From: Enterobacter sp. 638
GTDB lineage: Bacteria > Pseudomonadota > Gammaproteobacteria > Enterobacterales > Enterobacteriaceae
Assembly: GCF_000016325.1 (NCBI RefSeq)
Contig: NC_009436.1
Coordinates: 310,001 to 374,000, forward strand
Length of the DNA stretch: 64,000 bases
Reading direction: 5' to 3'
Below are positions 39,297-47,678 of the stretch, one piece after another. Numbering within the stretch: the stretch's first letter is position 1; each line of letters begins with the position of its first letter. The position numbers were made by a program, and so were the translations under genes. A model generated the notes under the pieces. That model saw nothing but the letters and a program-made list of their open reading frames with translations, did no database searches and was not told where the DNA came from.

Positions 39297-40138
39297 TGGC
39301 CGTTCGCCTCGCTCTGTTGGCGACAGAAATCGGTGTCGGAGCAGACAAACATCCGTTTGCCCGTATCGTCCAGCACCACTTCGTCGAGATAGCTGTGTTT
39401 GGAGCCGCAGATAGCGCACGGCTCGTCCCACTCCTGCACCGTGAACGGGTGATCGTCGAAATCCAGGCTTTCGACACGCGTATACGGCGGCACGGCGTAG
39501 ATGCGCTTTTCGCGTCCCGCACCAAACAGCTGCAGCGCGGGCATCATGTCCATTTTCGGGTTATCGAATTTCGGGATGGGTGACGGGTCCATCACGTAGC
39601 GCCCGTTCACTTTCACCGGATAGGCGTAGGTGGTGGCGATATGGCCGAAGCGGGCGATGTCTTCGTACAGTTTCACCTGCATCACGCCGTACTCTTCCAG
39701 GGCGTGCATGGTGCGGGTTTCGGTTTCGCGCGGCTCAATAAAGCGCAACGGTTCCGGGATCGGCACCTGGAAAATCAAAATTTGATCTTCGCTCAGCGGC
39801 GTTTCCGGGATGCGGTGGCGGGTTTGAATGAGCGTGGCGTCTTCGGTTTTTTCGGTGGTGTTCACGCCCGTGACGCGCCTGAAGAAGTTGCGGATCGACA
39901 CGGCATTGGTGGTGTCGTCTGCGCCCTGGTCGATGACCTTCAGCACGTCCGTCTCGCCAATTACGCTGGCGGTAAGCTGAATTCCGCCAGTTCCCCAGCC
40001 GTACGGCATCGGCATTTCACGGCCACCAAACGGTACCTGATAGCCGGGAATGGCTACCGCTTTTAAGATGGCGCGGCGGATCATGCGCTTGGTTTGCTCG
40101 TCCAGATAAGCAAAGTTATACCCGCTGAGGTTAGCCAT
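39293..40138 (-). CDS. phnJ: C-P lyase catalytic subunit PhnJ
   Basis: 281-residue radical-SAM enzyme that breaks the carbon-phosphorus bond. The [4Fe-4S] cysteines lie in CAICGSKHSYLDE and VCSDTDFC near residues 241-272, matching the unusual C-x2-C-x21-C-x5-C set of PhnJ. Same length as the E. coli protein. Overlaps phnI by eight bases and phnK by four. Confidence 0.97.
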   Translation of the reverse strand: MANLSGYNFAYLDEQTKRMIRRAILKAVAIPGYQVPFGGREMPMPYGWGTGGIQLTASVIGETDVLKVIDQGADDTTNAVSIRNFFRRVTGVNTTEKTEDATLIQTRHRIPETPLSEDQILIFQVPIPEPLRFIEPRETETRTMHALEEYGVMQVKLYEDIARFGHIATTYAYPVKVNGRYVMDPSPIPKFDNPKMDMMPALQLFGAGREKRIYAVPPYTRVESLDFDDHPFTVQEWDEPCAICGSKHSYLDEVVLDDTGKRMFVCSDTDFCRQQSEANGQ

Positions 40139-41195
40139 TTTTGCGCTCCCGTTGCAGACGTTTCAGCAGTTCCAGCTCGGCCTGGAAATCGACGTAGTGA
40201 GGCAGTTTGAGGTGTGAGACAAAGCCCGCCGCCTCGACGTTATCCGCGTGCGCCAGCACAAACTCTTCGTCCTGCGCTGGGCCCGCAATATTCTCGTCGT
40301 AATCGGGGGCCTGTAGCGCGCGGTCAACCAGCGCCATCGCCATCGCTTTACGCTCGCCCATGCCAAACACCAGCCCGTAGCCCCGTGTAAAATGGGGATC
40401 TTCCTGCGCTGGCGCGACAAATCCGTTGACCATTTCGCACTCGGTGAGCAGCAGTTCGCCAACGTTCACCGCAAAACCCAGCTCTTCCGGCACAATTTCG
40501 ATATCCACCTGGCCGCTGCGAATTTCCGCCGCAAACGGGTGATTGCGCCCGTAGCCGCGCTGCGTGGAATAAGCCATCGCCAGCAGATAACCTTCGTCGC
40601 CGCGCATCAGCTGTTGCAGGCGCGACGAACGTGAGCAGGGATAAACCGGCGGCGTACGGGTCACGTCATCGGGCGTGGCGCCCGAATCTTCTTCCGCTTT
40701 CGCCAGCCCCTGATTCGCCAGCAGGCTAAACACGTGCGGGGACGACGCGTGCTCGGCATCGCGGGTTTGCAGCGCCGGGATTTCACCGTTTGCCAGCAGG
40801 GTAAAATCCAGCAGGCGATGGGTGTAATCGTAGGTCGGGCCCAGCAGTTGGCCGCCAGGGATATCTTTGTAGACCGCCGAGATTCGGCGCTCAAGGCGCA
40901 TCTCGGCGGTGTTAATCGGCTCGCTCACCGCCAGTTTTGCCAGCGTCGTGCGGTAGGCGCGCAGCAGGAAAATGGCTTCGACGTTATCGCCGCTGGCCTG
41001 TTTCAGCGCCAGTGCTGCCAGCTCGCGGTCGGCAATGCCGCCTTCGGTCATCACGCGATCGACGGCGAGATTGAGCTGCTGTTCTATTTGGGCGACGCCC
41101 AGCTCGGGCAGCGCTTCATCGCCGCGTCGTCTGGATTCCTGCAACGCATGGGCGGCGGCTATCGCCTTCTCGCCCCCTTTGACGGCAACGTACAT
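40131..41195 (-). CDS. phnI: C-P lyase subunit PhnI
   Basis: 354-residue subunit of the PhnGHIJ core. It provides the nucleosidase activity that displaces adenine from ATP for phosphonate coupling. E. coli length and collinear. Its start overlaps the phnH stop (TGATG). Confidence 0.95.
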   Translation of the reverse strand: MYVAVKGGEKAIAAAHALQESRRRGDEALPELGVAQIEQQLNLAVDRVMTEGGIADRELAALALKQASGDNVEAIFLLRAYRTTLAKLAVSEPINTAEMRLERRISAVYKDIPGGQLLGPTYDYTHRLLDFTLLANGEIPALQTRDAEHASSPHVFSLLANQGLAKAEEDSGATPDDVTRTPPVYPCSRSSRLQQLMRGDEGYLLAMAYSTQRGYGRNHPFAAEIRSGQVDIEIVPEELGFAVNVGELLLTECEMVNGFVAPAQEDPHFTRGYGLVFGMGERKAMAMALVDRALQAPDYDENIAGPAQDEEFVLAHADNVEAAGFVSHLKLPHYVDFQAELELLKRLQRERKNG

Positions 41196-41779
41196 CAGCA
41201 CACCTCGACATGCGTGGTCCGTGGAATCGCCAGCAGGCGCTCGCCGCAGGTGAGGATCAAATCGATACCCAGCGGGAACGGATGCGGTCGCTCGGTGAGT
41301 TCATGAATGATGCATTCCGGTAACTGCGGGGCGACCATACGTTCATCGGCAATCCCGGCGCCCGTCAGGCGCAGCATGCGACCGCCGCTCAGGCTTGAGA
41401 CCTGCAAAATCAGCGTGGCGCTGGTTTCCGGCGCGACGGCTGAGCCTTCGGAAAGTGCGTTCAACTGCTCGTGGCTGATTTTTTCATCCGCCACGGCGAA
41501 CAACGCCTGCTGCGGCTGATCGACCAGCGGTGCGCTGGTGTGAAAACGCAGGTTTTGGCTGGCGATATCATTTTGCAGGCTGGTGGAAAGCCATACGGGC
41601 GTGTCGCTGTCAGCGAGCGTCAGCAGCACGCTGGTGGTCGCGAGATTAAGCGGCTGCCAGCCGTGGGTGAGCTGATGCAGCGAGACAATCACGCCCGGCT
41701 CGCTCATGGCTTTGAGCAGACGACGGAAACTGTGTTGGGCATCCTGCACGGGCAGCGTAAAAGCGGGTTTGAGAGTCAT
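41195..41779 (-). CDS. phnH: C-P lyase subunit PhnH
   Basis: 194-residue core subunit with a PLP-transferase-like fold but no PLP site, as known for E. coli PhnH of the same length. Four-base overlap with phnG upstream. Confidence 0.94.
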   Translation of the reverse strand: MTLKPAFTLPVQDAQHSFRRLLKAMSEPGVIVSLHQLTHGWQPLNLATTSVLLTLADSDTPVWLSTSLQNDIASQNLRFHTSAPLVDQPQQALFAVADEKISHEQLNALSEGSAVAPETSATLILQVSSLSGGRMLRLTGAGIADERMVAPQLPECIIHELTERPHPFPLGIDLILTCGERLLAIPRTTHVEVC

Positions 41780-42228
41780 GCGTTATCTCCGCGAACGAGC
41801 GTAAAGAAGTCGACCCGGCTGGTGTTCACTTCGGCCTGACGTGCGGCGATACGTGCGGCGCGATCGGCTTCCAGCGGGGCAATTAAGGTTTCCATTAGGG
41901 TCTGGAAATGGGGTTGTTCTTGCAGCAACGCGTCGATAACGGCGCACCGCTCGGCGTGGTCTTTGTTGCGTCCGAGCAGATAGCTATAGCCGAGCGTCCC
42001 GCTGGTGAGGCGAATCACCGCGCGCGTGAGCGTGGCGTCACCGGCAAAAAAACGTGCGCCGGTGCCGCCCATCCGCGCCTGAATCTGTACCAGACCAATT
42101 TCGGGCGCGCGGATTGACTCATAGTCCGCAGCGATATTCAGCCGATGCATGTGTGCCTGCAGCGCGGCGGGCTGGCTATGCGCGAGCACGCTCATCCAGC
42201 GCTGGCGAGTGGAGAGGGTGAAAGGCAT
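41776..42228 (-). CDS. phnG: C-P lyase subunit PhnG
   Basis: 150-residue core subunit, same length as in E. coli, starting [18 protein letters not shown]. Directly follows the phnF stop without a gap. Confidence 0.94.
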   Translation of the reverse strand: MPFTLSTRQRWMSVLAHSQPAALQAHMHRLNIAADYESIRAPEIGLVQIQARMGGTGARFFAGDATLTRAVIRLTSGTLGYSYLLGRNKDHAERCAVIDALLQEQPHFQTLMETLIAPLEADRAARIAARQAEVNTSRVDFFTLVRGDNA

Positions 42229-42954
42229 TCAGTGCTCCATGGTGAATTCGATCATGTCGGCGCGGGTCAGGCTGACGGAGTATTCCGTCGCATTGATCTC
42301 ACCGTCACGATGGTTAAGGGTGCGCACGCAGAGCAGCGGTGCCATGTTGGGGATCTCCAGCACTTTGCTCTCTTTGGCCTGCGCGCGACGGGCGCTGATC
42401 CGCGTCTGGGTGCGCTTGAGCGCGATCCCGGTCGACTCAAACAGAAAATCATGCAGCGAGCCGCTGGAGAAATTTTGCAGAATCGGCCACAGGGCGAGGT
42501 CAGCGAAGTAGTGGTCGATCTGACAGACAGCCACGCCGTTAACGCGACGCAGCGTGCGCAGATGCACCACGTTATCTCCCTCCTGAATCCCCAGCGCATC
42601 GGCGATATGGCTGGAGGCCGGGCGCAGCACCGAGAGCAGTTTTTCGCTGGTCGGGTGGCTGCCCTGATCGAGTAAATTCTGGCTAAAGCGCGCCTGGGAA
42701 TTGAGCGGGTAGTCGAACGGACGCATCAGGACCAGCACGCCCACGCCCTGACGGCGCTGTACCCAGCCGCGCTCAACTAGCTGGTCAATGGCGCGGCGCA
42801 GGGTATGGCGATTCACTTCATAGCGGTCGGCGAGCTGTTGCTCGGCGGGCAAAAAATCCCCGCAGCGGTAGTGGGTGCGCAGCTCCACTTCGAGCTTTGC
42901 GGCAATCTCTTGCCAGCGGGTTGGGTAACTGGTCGGATGTCTGGATAAGTGCAT
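42229..42954 (-). CDS. phnF: GntR/HutC-family regulator PhnF
   Basis: 241-residue regulator with an N-terminal winged helix (LPAEQQLADRYEVNRHTLRRAIDQL) and a C-terminal UTRA ligand domain ending ADMIEFTMEH. Likely a repressor of the operon that senses a phosphonate intermediate; its role in E. coli is not well defined. The start MHLSRHP at 42954 is the family start; an ATG nine bases upstream is also possible. Confidence 0.94.
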   Translation of the reverse strand: MHLSRHPTSYPTRWQEIAAKLEVELRTHYRCGDFLPAEQQLADRYEVNRHTLRRAIDQLVERGWVQRRQGVGVLVLMRPFDYPLNSQARFSQNLLDQGSHPTSEKLLSVLRPASSHIADALGIQEGDNVVHLRTLRRVNGVAVCQIDHYFADLALWPILQNFSSGSLHDFLFESTGIALKRTQTRISARRAQAKESKVLEIPNMAPLLCVRTLNHRDGEINATEYSVSLTRADMIEFTMEH

Positions 42955-42974
42955 AACAATCAATGCCTCGCAAC

Positions 42975-43754
42975 TTAGATGAAGTGCTTACGCAAACGTT
43001 GAGACAGGAAATCCAGCAGGCTGACGGTCATGATGATTAACACCATCAACGCGCAAGTTTGCTGGAACTGGAAGCCGCGGATCGCTTCCCAGAGCGTGAC
43101 GCCGATTCCGCCTGCGCCAACCATGCCGACCACCGTGGCGGAGCGCACGTTGGATTCAAAACGGTAGAGTGAGTAGGAGATCAGCAGCGGCATTACCTGG
43201 GGCAGCACGCCGTAGAGAATTTCTTCGATTTTATTGGCACCCGTTGCGCGGATGCCTTCGACGGGACCGGGTTCAATGGCTTCGACCGCTTCGGAAAGCA
43301 GCTTGGAGAGCACGCCGGTGGTGTGGATAAACAGCGCCATGACGCCCGCGAAAGGGCCCAAACCGACGGCGACCACGAACAGCATCGCGAACACCATTTC
43401 GTTGATGGCGCGGCAGGCGTCCATCAGGCGGCGCATCGGCTGGTAAATCCACCACGGCACGATGTTTTCGGCGCTCATCAGGCCAAATGGAATCGAGAGA
43501 ACCACCGCGAGCGCGGTGCCCCAGACGGCGATTTGCATGGTGACCGCCATTTCGCTGAGGTAATCCTGCCACTGGCTAAAGTCTGGCGGGAAGAAGTCGG
43601 CGGCGAAGGTCGCCATGTTGCCGGAGTCCTGAATGAGCATCAGCGGGTTCATTTCCGCGCCCTTCCAGGAGACGACCAGGACCGCCAGCAAAATGGCCCA
43701 ACTGATCAGCGAGAACCAGCTGCGCTTTGGCGGTGGAACGGTGATGGTTCGCAT
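42975..43754 (-). CDS. phnE: Phosphonate ABC transporter permease PhnE
   Basis: 259-residue membrane permease with about six helices and the ATPase-contact loop [20 protein letters not shown]. The gene is an intact frame, unlike E. coli K-12, where phnE carries an 8-bp insertion that silences phosphonate uptake. So this strain should be able to use phosphonates (inference). Separated from phnD by a REP cluster. Confidence 0.95.
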   Translation of the reverse strand: MRTITVPPPKRSWFSLISWAILLAVLVVSWKGAEMNPLMLIQDSGNMATFAADFFPPDFSQWQDYLSEMAVTMQIAVWGTALAVVLSIPFGLMSAENIVPWWIYQPMRRLMDACRAINEMVFAMLFVVAVGLGPFAGVMALFIHTTGVLSKLLSEAVEAIEPGPVEGIRATGANKIEEILYGVLPQVMPLLISYSLYRFESNVRSATVVGMVGAGGIGVTLWEAIRGFQFQQTCALMVLIIMTVSLLDFLSQRLRKHFI

Positions 43755-43774
43755 GTTGGCTCCTTAATCTGTTC

Positions 43775-44130
43775 TCCCTCTCCCTGTGGGAGAGGGCCGG
43801 GATGAGGGCATCAGCGTGCGCATTTCCCCTTCACCCTAACCTTCTCCCTCAAAGGTGAGGGAACTGCTCGGCGCGGCTTTTCTCCCTCTCCCTGTGGGAG
43901 AGGGCTGGGGGTGAGGGCATCAGCGTGTGCCTTTCCCCCTCACCCTAACCCTCTCCCTCAAGGGAGAGGGAACTGTCTGGTGCAACTTTTCTCCCTCTCC
44001 CACAGGGAGAGGGAACTGCTCGGCGCGGTTTTTCTCCCTCTCCCTGTGGGAGAGGGCCGGGGTGAGGGCATCAGCGTGTGCATTTCCCCCCTCACCCTAA
44101 CCCCCTCCCTCAAGGGAGAGGGGACTTGAG
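43775..44130. repeat. REP cluster between phnE and phnD
   Basis: At least seven palindromes of the type CCCTCTCCC...GGGAGAGGG, in alternating head and tail orientation, with the linkers GTGAGGGCATCAGCGTG and TTTCCCCCTCACCCTAACC. They fill the whole gap in the transport half of the operon. Confidence 0.9.
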
Positions 44131-45147
44131 TTACTGCACCACTTTGTTCACGCTGGTCATCGCGCTCAGGGCGGCGGTCAGACGGTCGAGATCTTCCAGC
44201 TGCGCCTGCAGGCCGGACACTTTGCTGGTCTTCTCTTCCGTGCTCAGGCCTTTGTTATCCTTCACACTTTGCATCTGCTTAAACAGCGCGAGCTGGCGAA
44301 TCGGCACCAGCTGCAGGTCGCTGGAGGCGCGGAACGGTGCCCAGCCCAGGCGTTCCAGCACGGTTTTCTCTTCTGGCGTTTTGCCGTAATTCATAAAGAA
44401 GTCGTACACCTTGTCCTTGGTGCCTTCGGAGAGATTTTTACGCCACACGATCGGGTCGCCAGGGATCAGCGGTGATTTCCAGATAACCTTCAGCTGTTTC
44501 AGTTTTTCGGGCGCGGAGGTTTTCAGCTTGTCGAGGTTTTCGGTGTTGTTGGTGGCAACATCGACCTGTTTATTGGCGACAGCCAGCGCGTTGGTTTCAT
44601 GTCCCGCGTTGACGGTGCGTTTGAATTCACTGGTGGAGATATTGTTTTTGGCGAAGACGTAATAGCCAGGGACGAGGAAACCGGACGTTGAGTTCGGATC
44701 GCCGTTCCCAAACGTCAGATCTTTGCGCCTGGCGAGCATGTCATTGAGGTTATTGATTGGGCTGTCTTTGTTAACGATCAGTACGCTCCAGTAACCCGGA
44801 GAACCGTCAGCGGCGACGGTCTGCGCAAAGACTTGGCCGTTAGCACGATCCACCGCTTCCATGGCGGAGAGGTTGCCGTACCAGGCGATATCCACTTTGT
44901 TAAAGCGCATGCCCTGGATAATGCCCGCGTAATCCGGCGCGAAGAAGGCGTTCACTTTGATCCCCAGTTTGGTTTCCATATCTTTCAGGAACGGTTCCCA
45001 CTGGGGCTTCAGGTTTTGCTGTGATTCGGTCGAAATAATGCCAAAGTTCAGCACTTTCTCCTGTTCTTCGGCGTACGCCGGGCTTAACAGGGTGCTGATA
45101 CTGAACATGCTGGTGAAAGCCAGCGCGGCAACGGCTTTGTAGCTCAT
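44131..45147 (-). CDS. phnD: Phosphonate-binding periplasmic protein PhnD
   Basis: 338-residue binding protein with a Sec signal peptide (cleaved after SPAYA, about residue 26) and the PhnD fold: FGIISTESQQNL near the mature N terminus and NGDPNSTSGFLVPGYYVF. It captures 2-aminoethylphosphonate and similar compounds for PhnCE. Same length as in E. coli. Confidence 0.96.
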   Translation of the reverse strand: MSYKAVAALAFTSMFSISTLLSPAYAEEQEKVLNFGIISTESQQNLKPQWEPFLKDMETKLGIKVNAFFAPDYAGIIQGMRFNKVDIAWYGNLSAMEAVDRANGQVFAQTVAADGSPGYWSVLIVNKDSPINNLNDMLARRKDLTFGNGDPNSTSGFLVPGYYVFAKNNISTSEFKRTVNAGHETNALAVANKQVDVATNNTENLDKLKTSAPEKLKQLKVIWKSPLIPGDPIVWRKNLSEGTKDKVYDFFMNYGKTPEEKTVLERLGWAPFRASSDLQLVPIRQLALFKQMQSVKDNKGLSTEEKTSKVSGLQAQLEDLDRLTAALSAMTSVNKVVQ

Positions 45148-45305
45148 CGATCATCCTCATTTGGCATTGTTCCAGGCTATTTCACTTGCCAGCTTGAACC
45201 CGGACAGTGCTCAAAATCCTCACGTACTACGTGTACGCTCCGGTTTTTCTGCGCTTTCCGTGTCCAATCTGGCTGCGCCAATTACGCCTGGTCTTTTCAG
45301 TTAAA
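45148..45305. repeat. Intergenic repeat between phnD and phnC
   Basis: A 158-bp spacer carrying the palindrome-rich stretch CTCACGTACTACGTGTACGC and flanking sequence that I recognise as a dispersed enterobacterial intergenic element (related copies end GAGGATTTTGAGCACTGTCC on the minus strand). No coding potential. It is transcribed within the phn operon. Confidence 0.55.
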
Positions 45306-46094
45306 TTAAGCAGCCTGCGCGTTCTCTTCGACGCGATTAATGCCGCGGTAGAGATGGTCCAAACGTTCGTTATCAAAGGCCTGGCTTGAGCCGTCGTAAA
45401 ACACGTGTCCCTGACGCAGGGCGACGATGCGCTCGCAGTAGCGCAGGGCGTAATCCACCTGATGGAGCGTCACAACCACGGTGATGCCGTCGTTCTGGTT
45501 AATGTCGCGCAGGGTTTCCATCACGATGCGGGCAGATTCCGGATCGAGAGAGGCAATGGGTTCATCGGCCAGAATCACTTTCGCTTTTTGCATCAGCGCC
45601 CGGGCAATCGCCACGCGCTGCTGTTGTCCACCGGACAGCGTGGAGACGCGCTGGTGGGCGAAATGCGCCATGCCAACGCGGGTCAGCGCCTGAAGAGCGT
45701 GCTGTTTTTGAACGGGTGAAAACCAGCGCAGACAGGTGCGCCAGAAAGGGGTGCAGCCGAGCGCGCCAATCAGTACGTTTTCCATCACCGTCAGGCGGTT
45801 TACCAGGTTGAACTGTTGGAAGATGTAGCCGGTTTGCGCGCGGCTTTTACGGATGTCGCCTGCCAGACGCCCCGCGCGCTGCACGGTATTTCCCAGCAGT
45901 TCGACGTGGCTTTCAGGCGTTTTATCCCCGGTAATTAAGCCGCTCAGATGGCGCAGAAGCGTGGATTTGCCTGAACCGGAAGGCCCCAGCAGCGCCACCA
46001 TTTCGCCTTTCTCGACGGTCAGATCAACAGCATGCAGGGCCTTATTGTGATGAAAGGTCTTGCTCAGTTTCTCGACGCGGATGACAGTTTGCAT
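45306..46094 (-). CDS. phnC: Phosphonate ABC transporter ATPase PhnC
   Basis: 262-residue ATPase of the importer. Walker [16 protein letters not shown]-loop FQQFNLV, signature [13 protein letters not shown] and Walker [13 protein letters not shown]. First gene of phnCDEFGHIJKLMNOP, as in E. coli; a Pho-box-like segment lies 45-65 bases upstream. Confidence 0.96.
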   Translation of the reverse strand: MQTVIRVEKLSKTFHHNKALHAVDLTVEKGEMVALLGPSGSGKSTLLRHLSGLITGDKTPESHVELLGNTVQRAGRLAGDIRKSRAQTGYIFQQFNLVNRLTVMENVLIGALGCTPFWRTCLRWFSPVQKQHALQALTRVGMAHFAHQRVSTLSGGQQQRVAIARALMQKAKVILADEPIASLDPESARIVMETLRDINQNDGITVVVTLHQVDYALRYCERIVALRQGHVFYDGSSQAFDNERLDHLYRGINRVEENAQAA

Positions 46095-46133
46095 GTGCTG
46101 GGCCTCACGATAAATGTGGCCTCATGCTGGCGG

Positions 46134-46160
46134 ATTAATGTGACATTTGGGTTAAGTATT
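46134..46160 (-). promoter_or_regulatory. Possible Pho box ahead of phnC
   Basis: The minus strand reads ACTTAACCCAAATGTCACAT, with one PhoB-type half site (TGTCACA) and an AT spacer. It resembles what I recall of the E. coli phnC control region. The second half site is poor, so this is tentative. Confidence 0.4.
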
Positions 46161-46229
46161 GGTTGCGGGAATTTGAAGAGTTGAGGTGAAAGGGATGACA
46201 GGCGGAAGCACGCGGCCTCCGCCAGCCTG

Positions 46230-46661
46230 TTACTGCTGTTTAACGACGTTAATCATCCACGGAACGCCATATTTGTCGGTGACTTTACCGAAGCCGTGCG
46301 CCCAGAAGGTTTCCTGCCACGCCATGTCAATGTTGCCGCCCTCGGCGAGATTATCGAACCAGCGTTTGCCTTCTGATACATCCTGCGTGTCGAGCACCAG
46401 CGTAAAGCCTGCGTACTGGGCTTTGTCTCCAGGCAGGCCGTCGCTCATCATAATATCGTTCCCGGCGATGCGGACGTTGGAATGGGCAATGGCGGAGTCA
46501 GGGAATGACATGCCCGAAGGGCAGCCGTCTTCGCTGTGCTCGTCTTTGGGCATTTCGCCGAAGGTGATTTTGTAGAGGAGTTCTGCGCCGAGCGTTTGCT
46601 GATAAAAGGCGGTGGCCTCTGCACAGTTTCCGGCGAAAGAAATATAGGGACTTAACGGCAT
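46230..46661 (-). CDS. yjdN: VOC-superfamily protein YjdN (PhnB)
   Basis: 143-residue glyoxalase/VOC-fold protein of the PhnB family, starting MPLSPYISFAGNCAEAT. Despite the old name it has no proven role in phosphonate use. Same location as in E. coli, just ahead of phnC. An ATG six bases upstream is less likely to be the start. Confidence 0.93.
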   Translation of the reverse strand: MPLSPYISFAGNCAEATAFYQQTLGAELLYKITFGEMPKDEHSEDGCPSGMSFPDSAIAHSNVRIAGNDIMMSDGLPGDKAQYAGFTLVLDTQDVSEGKRWFDNLAEGGNIDMAWQETFWAHGFGKVTDKYGVPWMINVVKQQ

Positions 46662-46707
46662 AATCATTACCTCAGGTAAGAGAAGCTCGATAAGTGTAGT
46701 TCCAGTC

Positions 46708-46735
46708 TGCCCGGTAAGCTAAGCGCTACCGGGCA
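46708..46735. repeat. Single REP-type palindrome between yjdN and yjdM
   Basis: Stem TGCCCGGTA / TACCGGGCA with the loop AGCTAAGCGC: the classical enterobacterial REP shape, different from the CCCTCTCCC type elsewhere in the window. It may also act as the yjdM transcript end. Confidence 0.75.
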
Positions 46736-46741
46736 GGCAAA

Positions 46742-47077
46742 TCAGTTCTTTTTAACGAATTCTGATTTGAGCTTCATTGGGCCGAAGCCGTCAATTTTGC
46801 AGTCAATATTATGGTCGCCTTCAACCAGACGAATATTCTTCACCTTCGTGCCGATTTTCAGCATGGAAGAACTGCCTTTTACTTTCAGGTCTTTTACGAC
46901 GGTGACGTTATCGCCATCGACCAACAGATTACCGTTGGCGTCTTTTACGATCAGCGCATCGCTATCTTGCGATGTTTCTGCGTCATTCCATTCATGGGCG
47001 CATTCAGGGCAAATGAACATGCCATTATCTTCATAGGTGTATTCGGAATTACATTTTGGACAGTGTGGAAGAGACAT
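46742..47077 (-). CDS. yjdM: YjdM (PhnA-family zinc-ribbon protein)
   Basis: 111-residue protein: an N-terminal zinc ribbon (CPKCNSEY ... CPECAHEW, four cysteines) and a C-terminal KOW/SH3-like domain. Orthologue of E. coli YjdM, formerly called PhnA though not a phosphonoacetate hydrolase. Start at MSLPHCPKC; the frame continues 138 bases upstream without support. Confidence 0.95.
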   Translation of the reverse strand: MSLPHCPKCNSEYTYEDNGMFICPECAHEWNDAETSQDSDALIVKDANGNLLVDGDNVTVVKDLKVKGSSSMLKIGTKVKNIRLVEGDHNIDCKIDGFGPMKLKSEFVKKN

Positions 47078-47678
47078 ATCGGTATCCTCTAAAAGTGCGA
47101 ACGGGGCTGGAAAGCGCCAGCCAAAACACGGCAGTTTGCCGAAAAAGGCGTCAAGTATAGCGTAAGCCCCCACTTTTGTCGGTGATATTCTTTTTTTAAA
47201 AAATAAATAAAACACCGCATCTGGAGTGACATTTCCTGTCAGTCAGTTAAGCGATGCTAACAGCGTGCTTAAGAGATAAACATCGCAATGAAATATATAG
47301 AATATTTTATTGCGTAAATTGCCAGGTACTGACATTTCGGATAAGGTGAGGTGCGCTGTTGTTATTTAGCAACCGCAACCGGATTTGCCACTTCTTCTTT
47401 GGTGACCGGGAATTACCTCTCTTTTTAGGTGGGTAAATTACTTTGATATATCCTATAGCTCCATAAAAAATGGTCTACGCTCATTATCTTTCGGCTTTTC
47501 TAGCCGAGAGGAGTGTACGAGCGCTCTACGCTGCAAACAGATTATATTTGTTTTGTCATCAGACGCTTATATTCAATGAACCTAATTTCCACGCGTAATC
47601 AATAAAGCCGAAATTTCATTATTAAAACTATCTGGCTTAATAAAAGTAATAAATTTGCGTTAAGGAAAGGCTTTTATC
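47078..47678. other. 601-bp intergenic region before crfC
   Basis: AT-rich DNA with no full gene. On the minus strand a 16-codon tail (FPVTKEEVANPVAVAK, then TAA at about 47367) follows a stop codon and looks like the last remnant of a lost gene. A small hairpin CGGCT-TTTCT-AGCCG is at about 47493-47507. The crfC promoter must lie in the right part. Confidence 0.4.
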
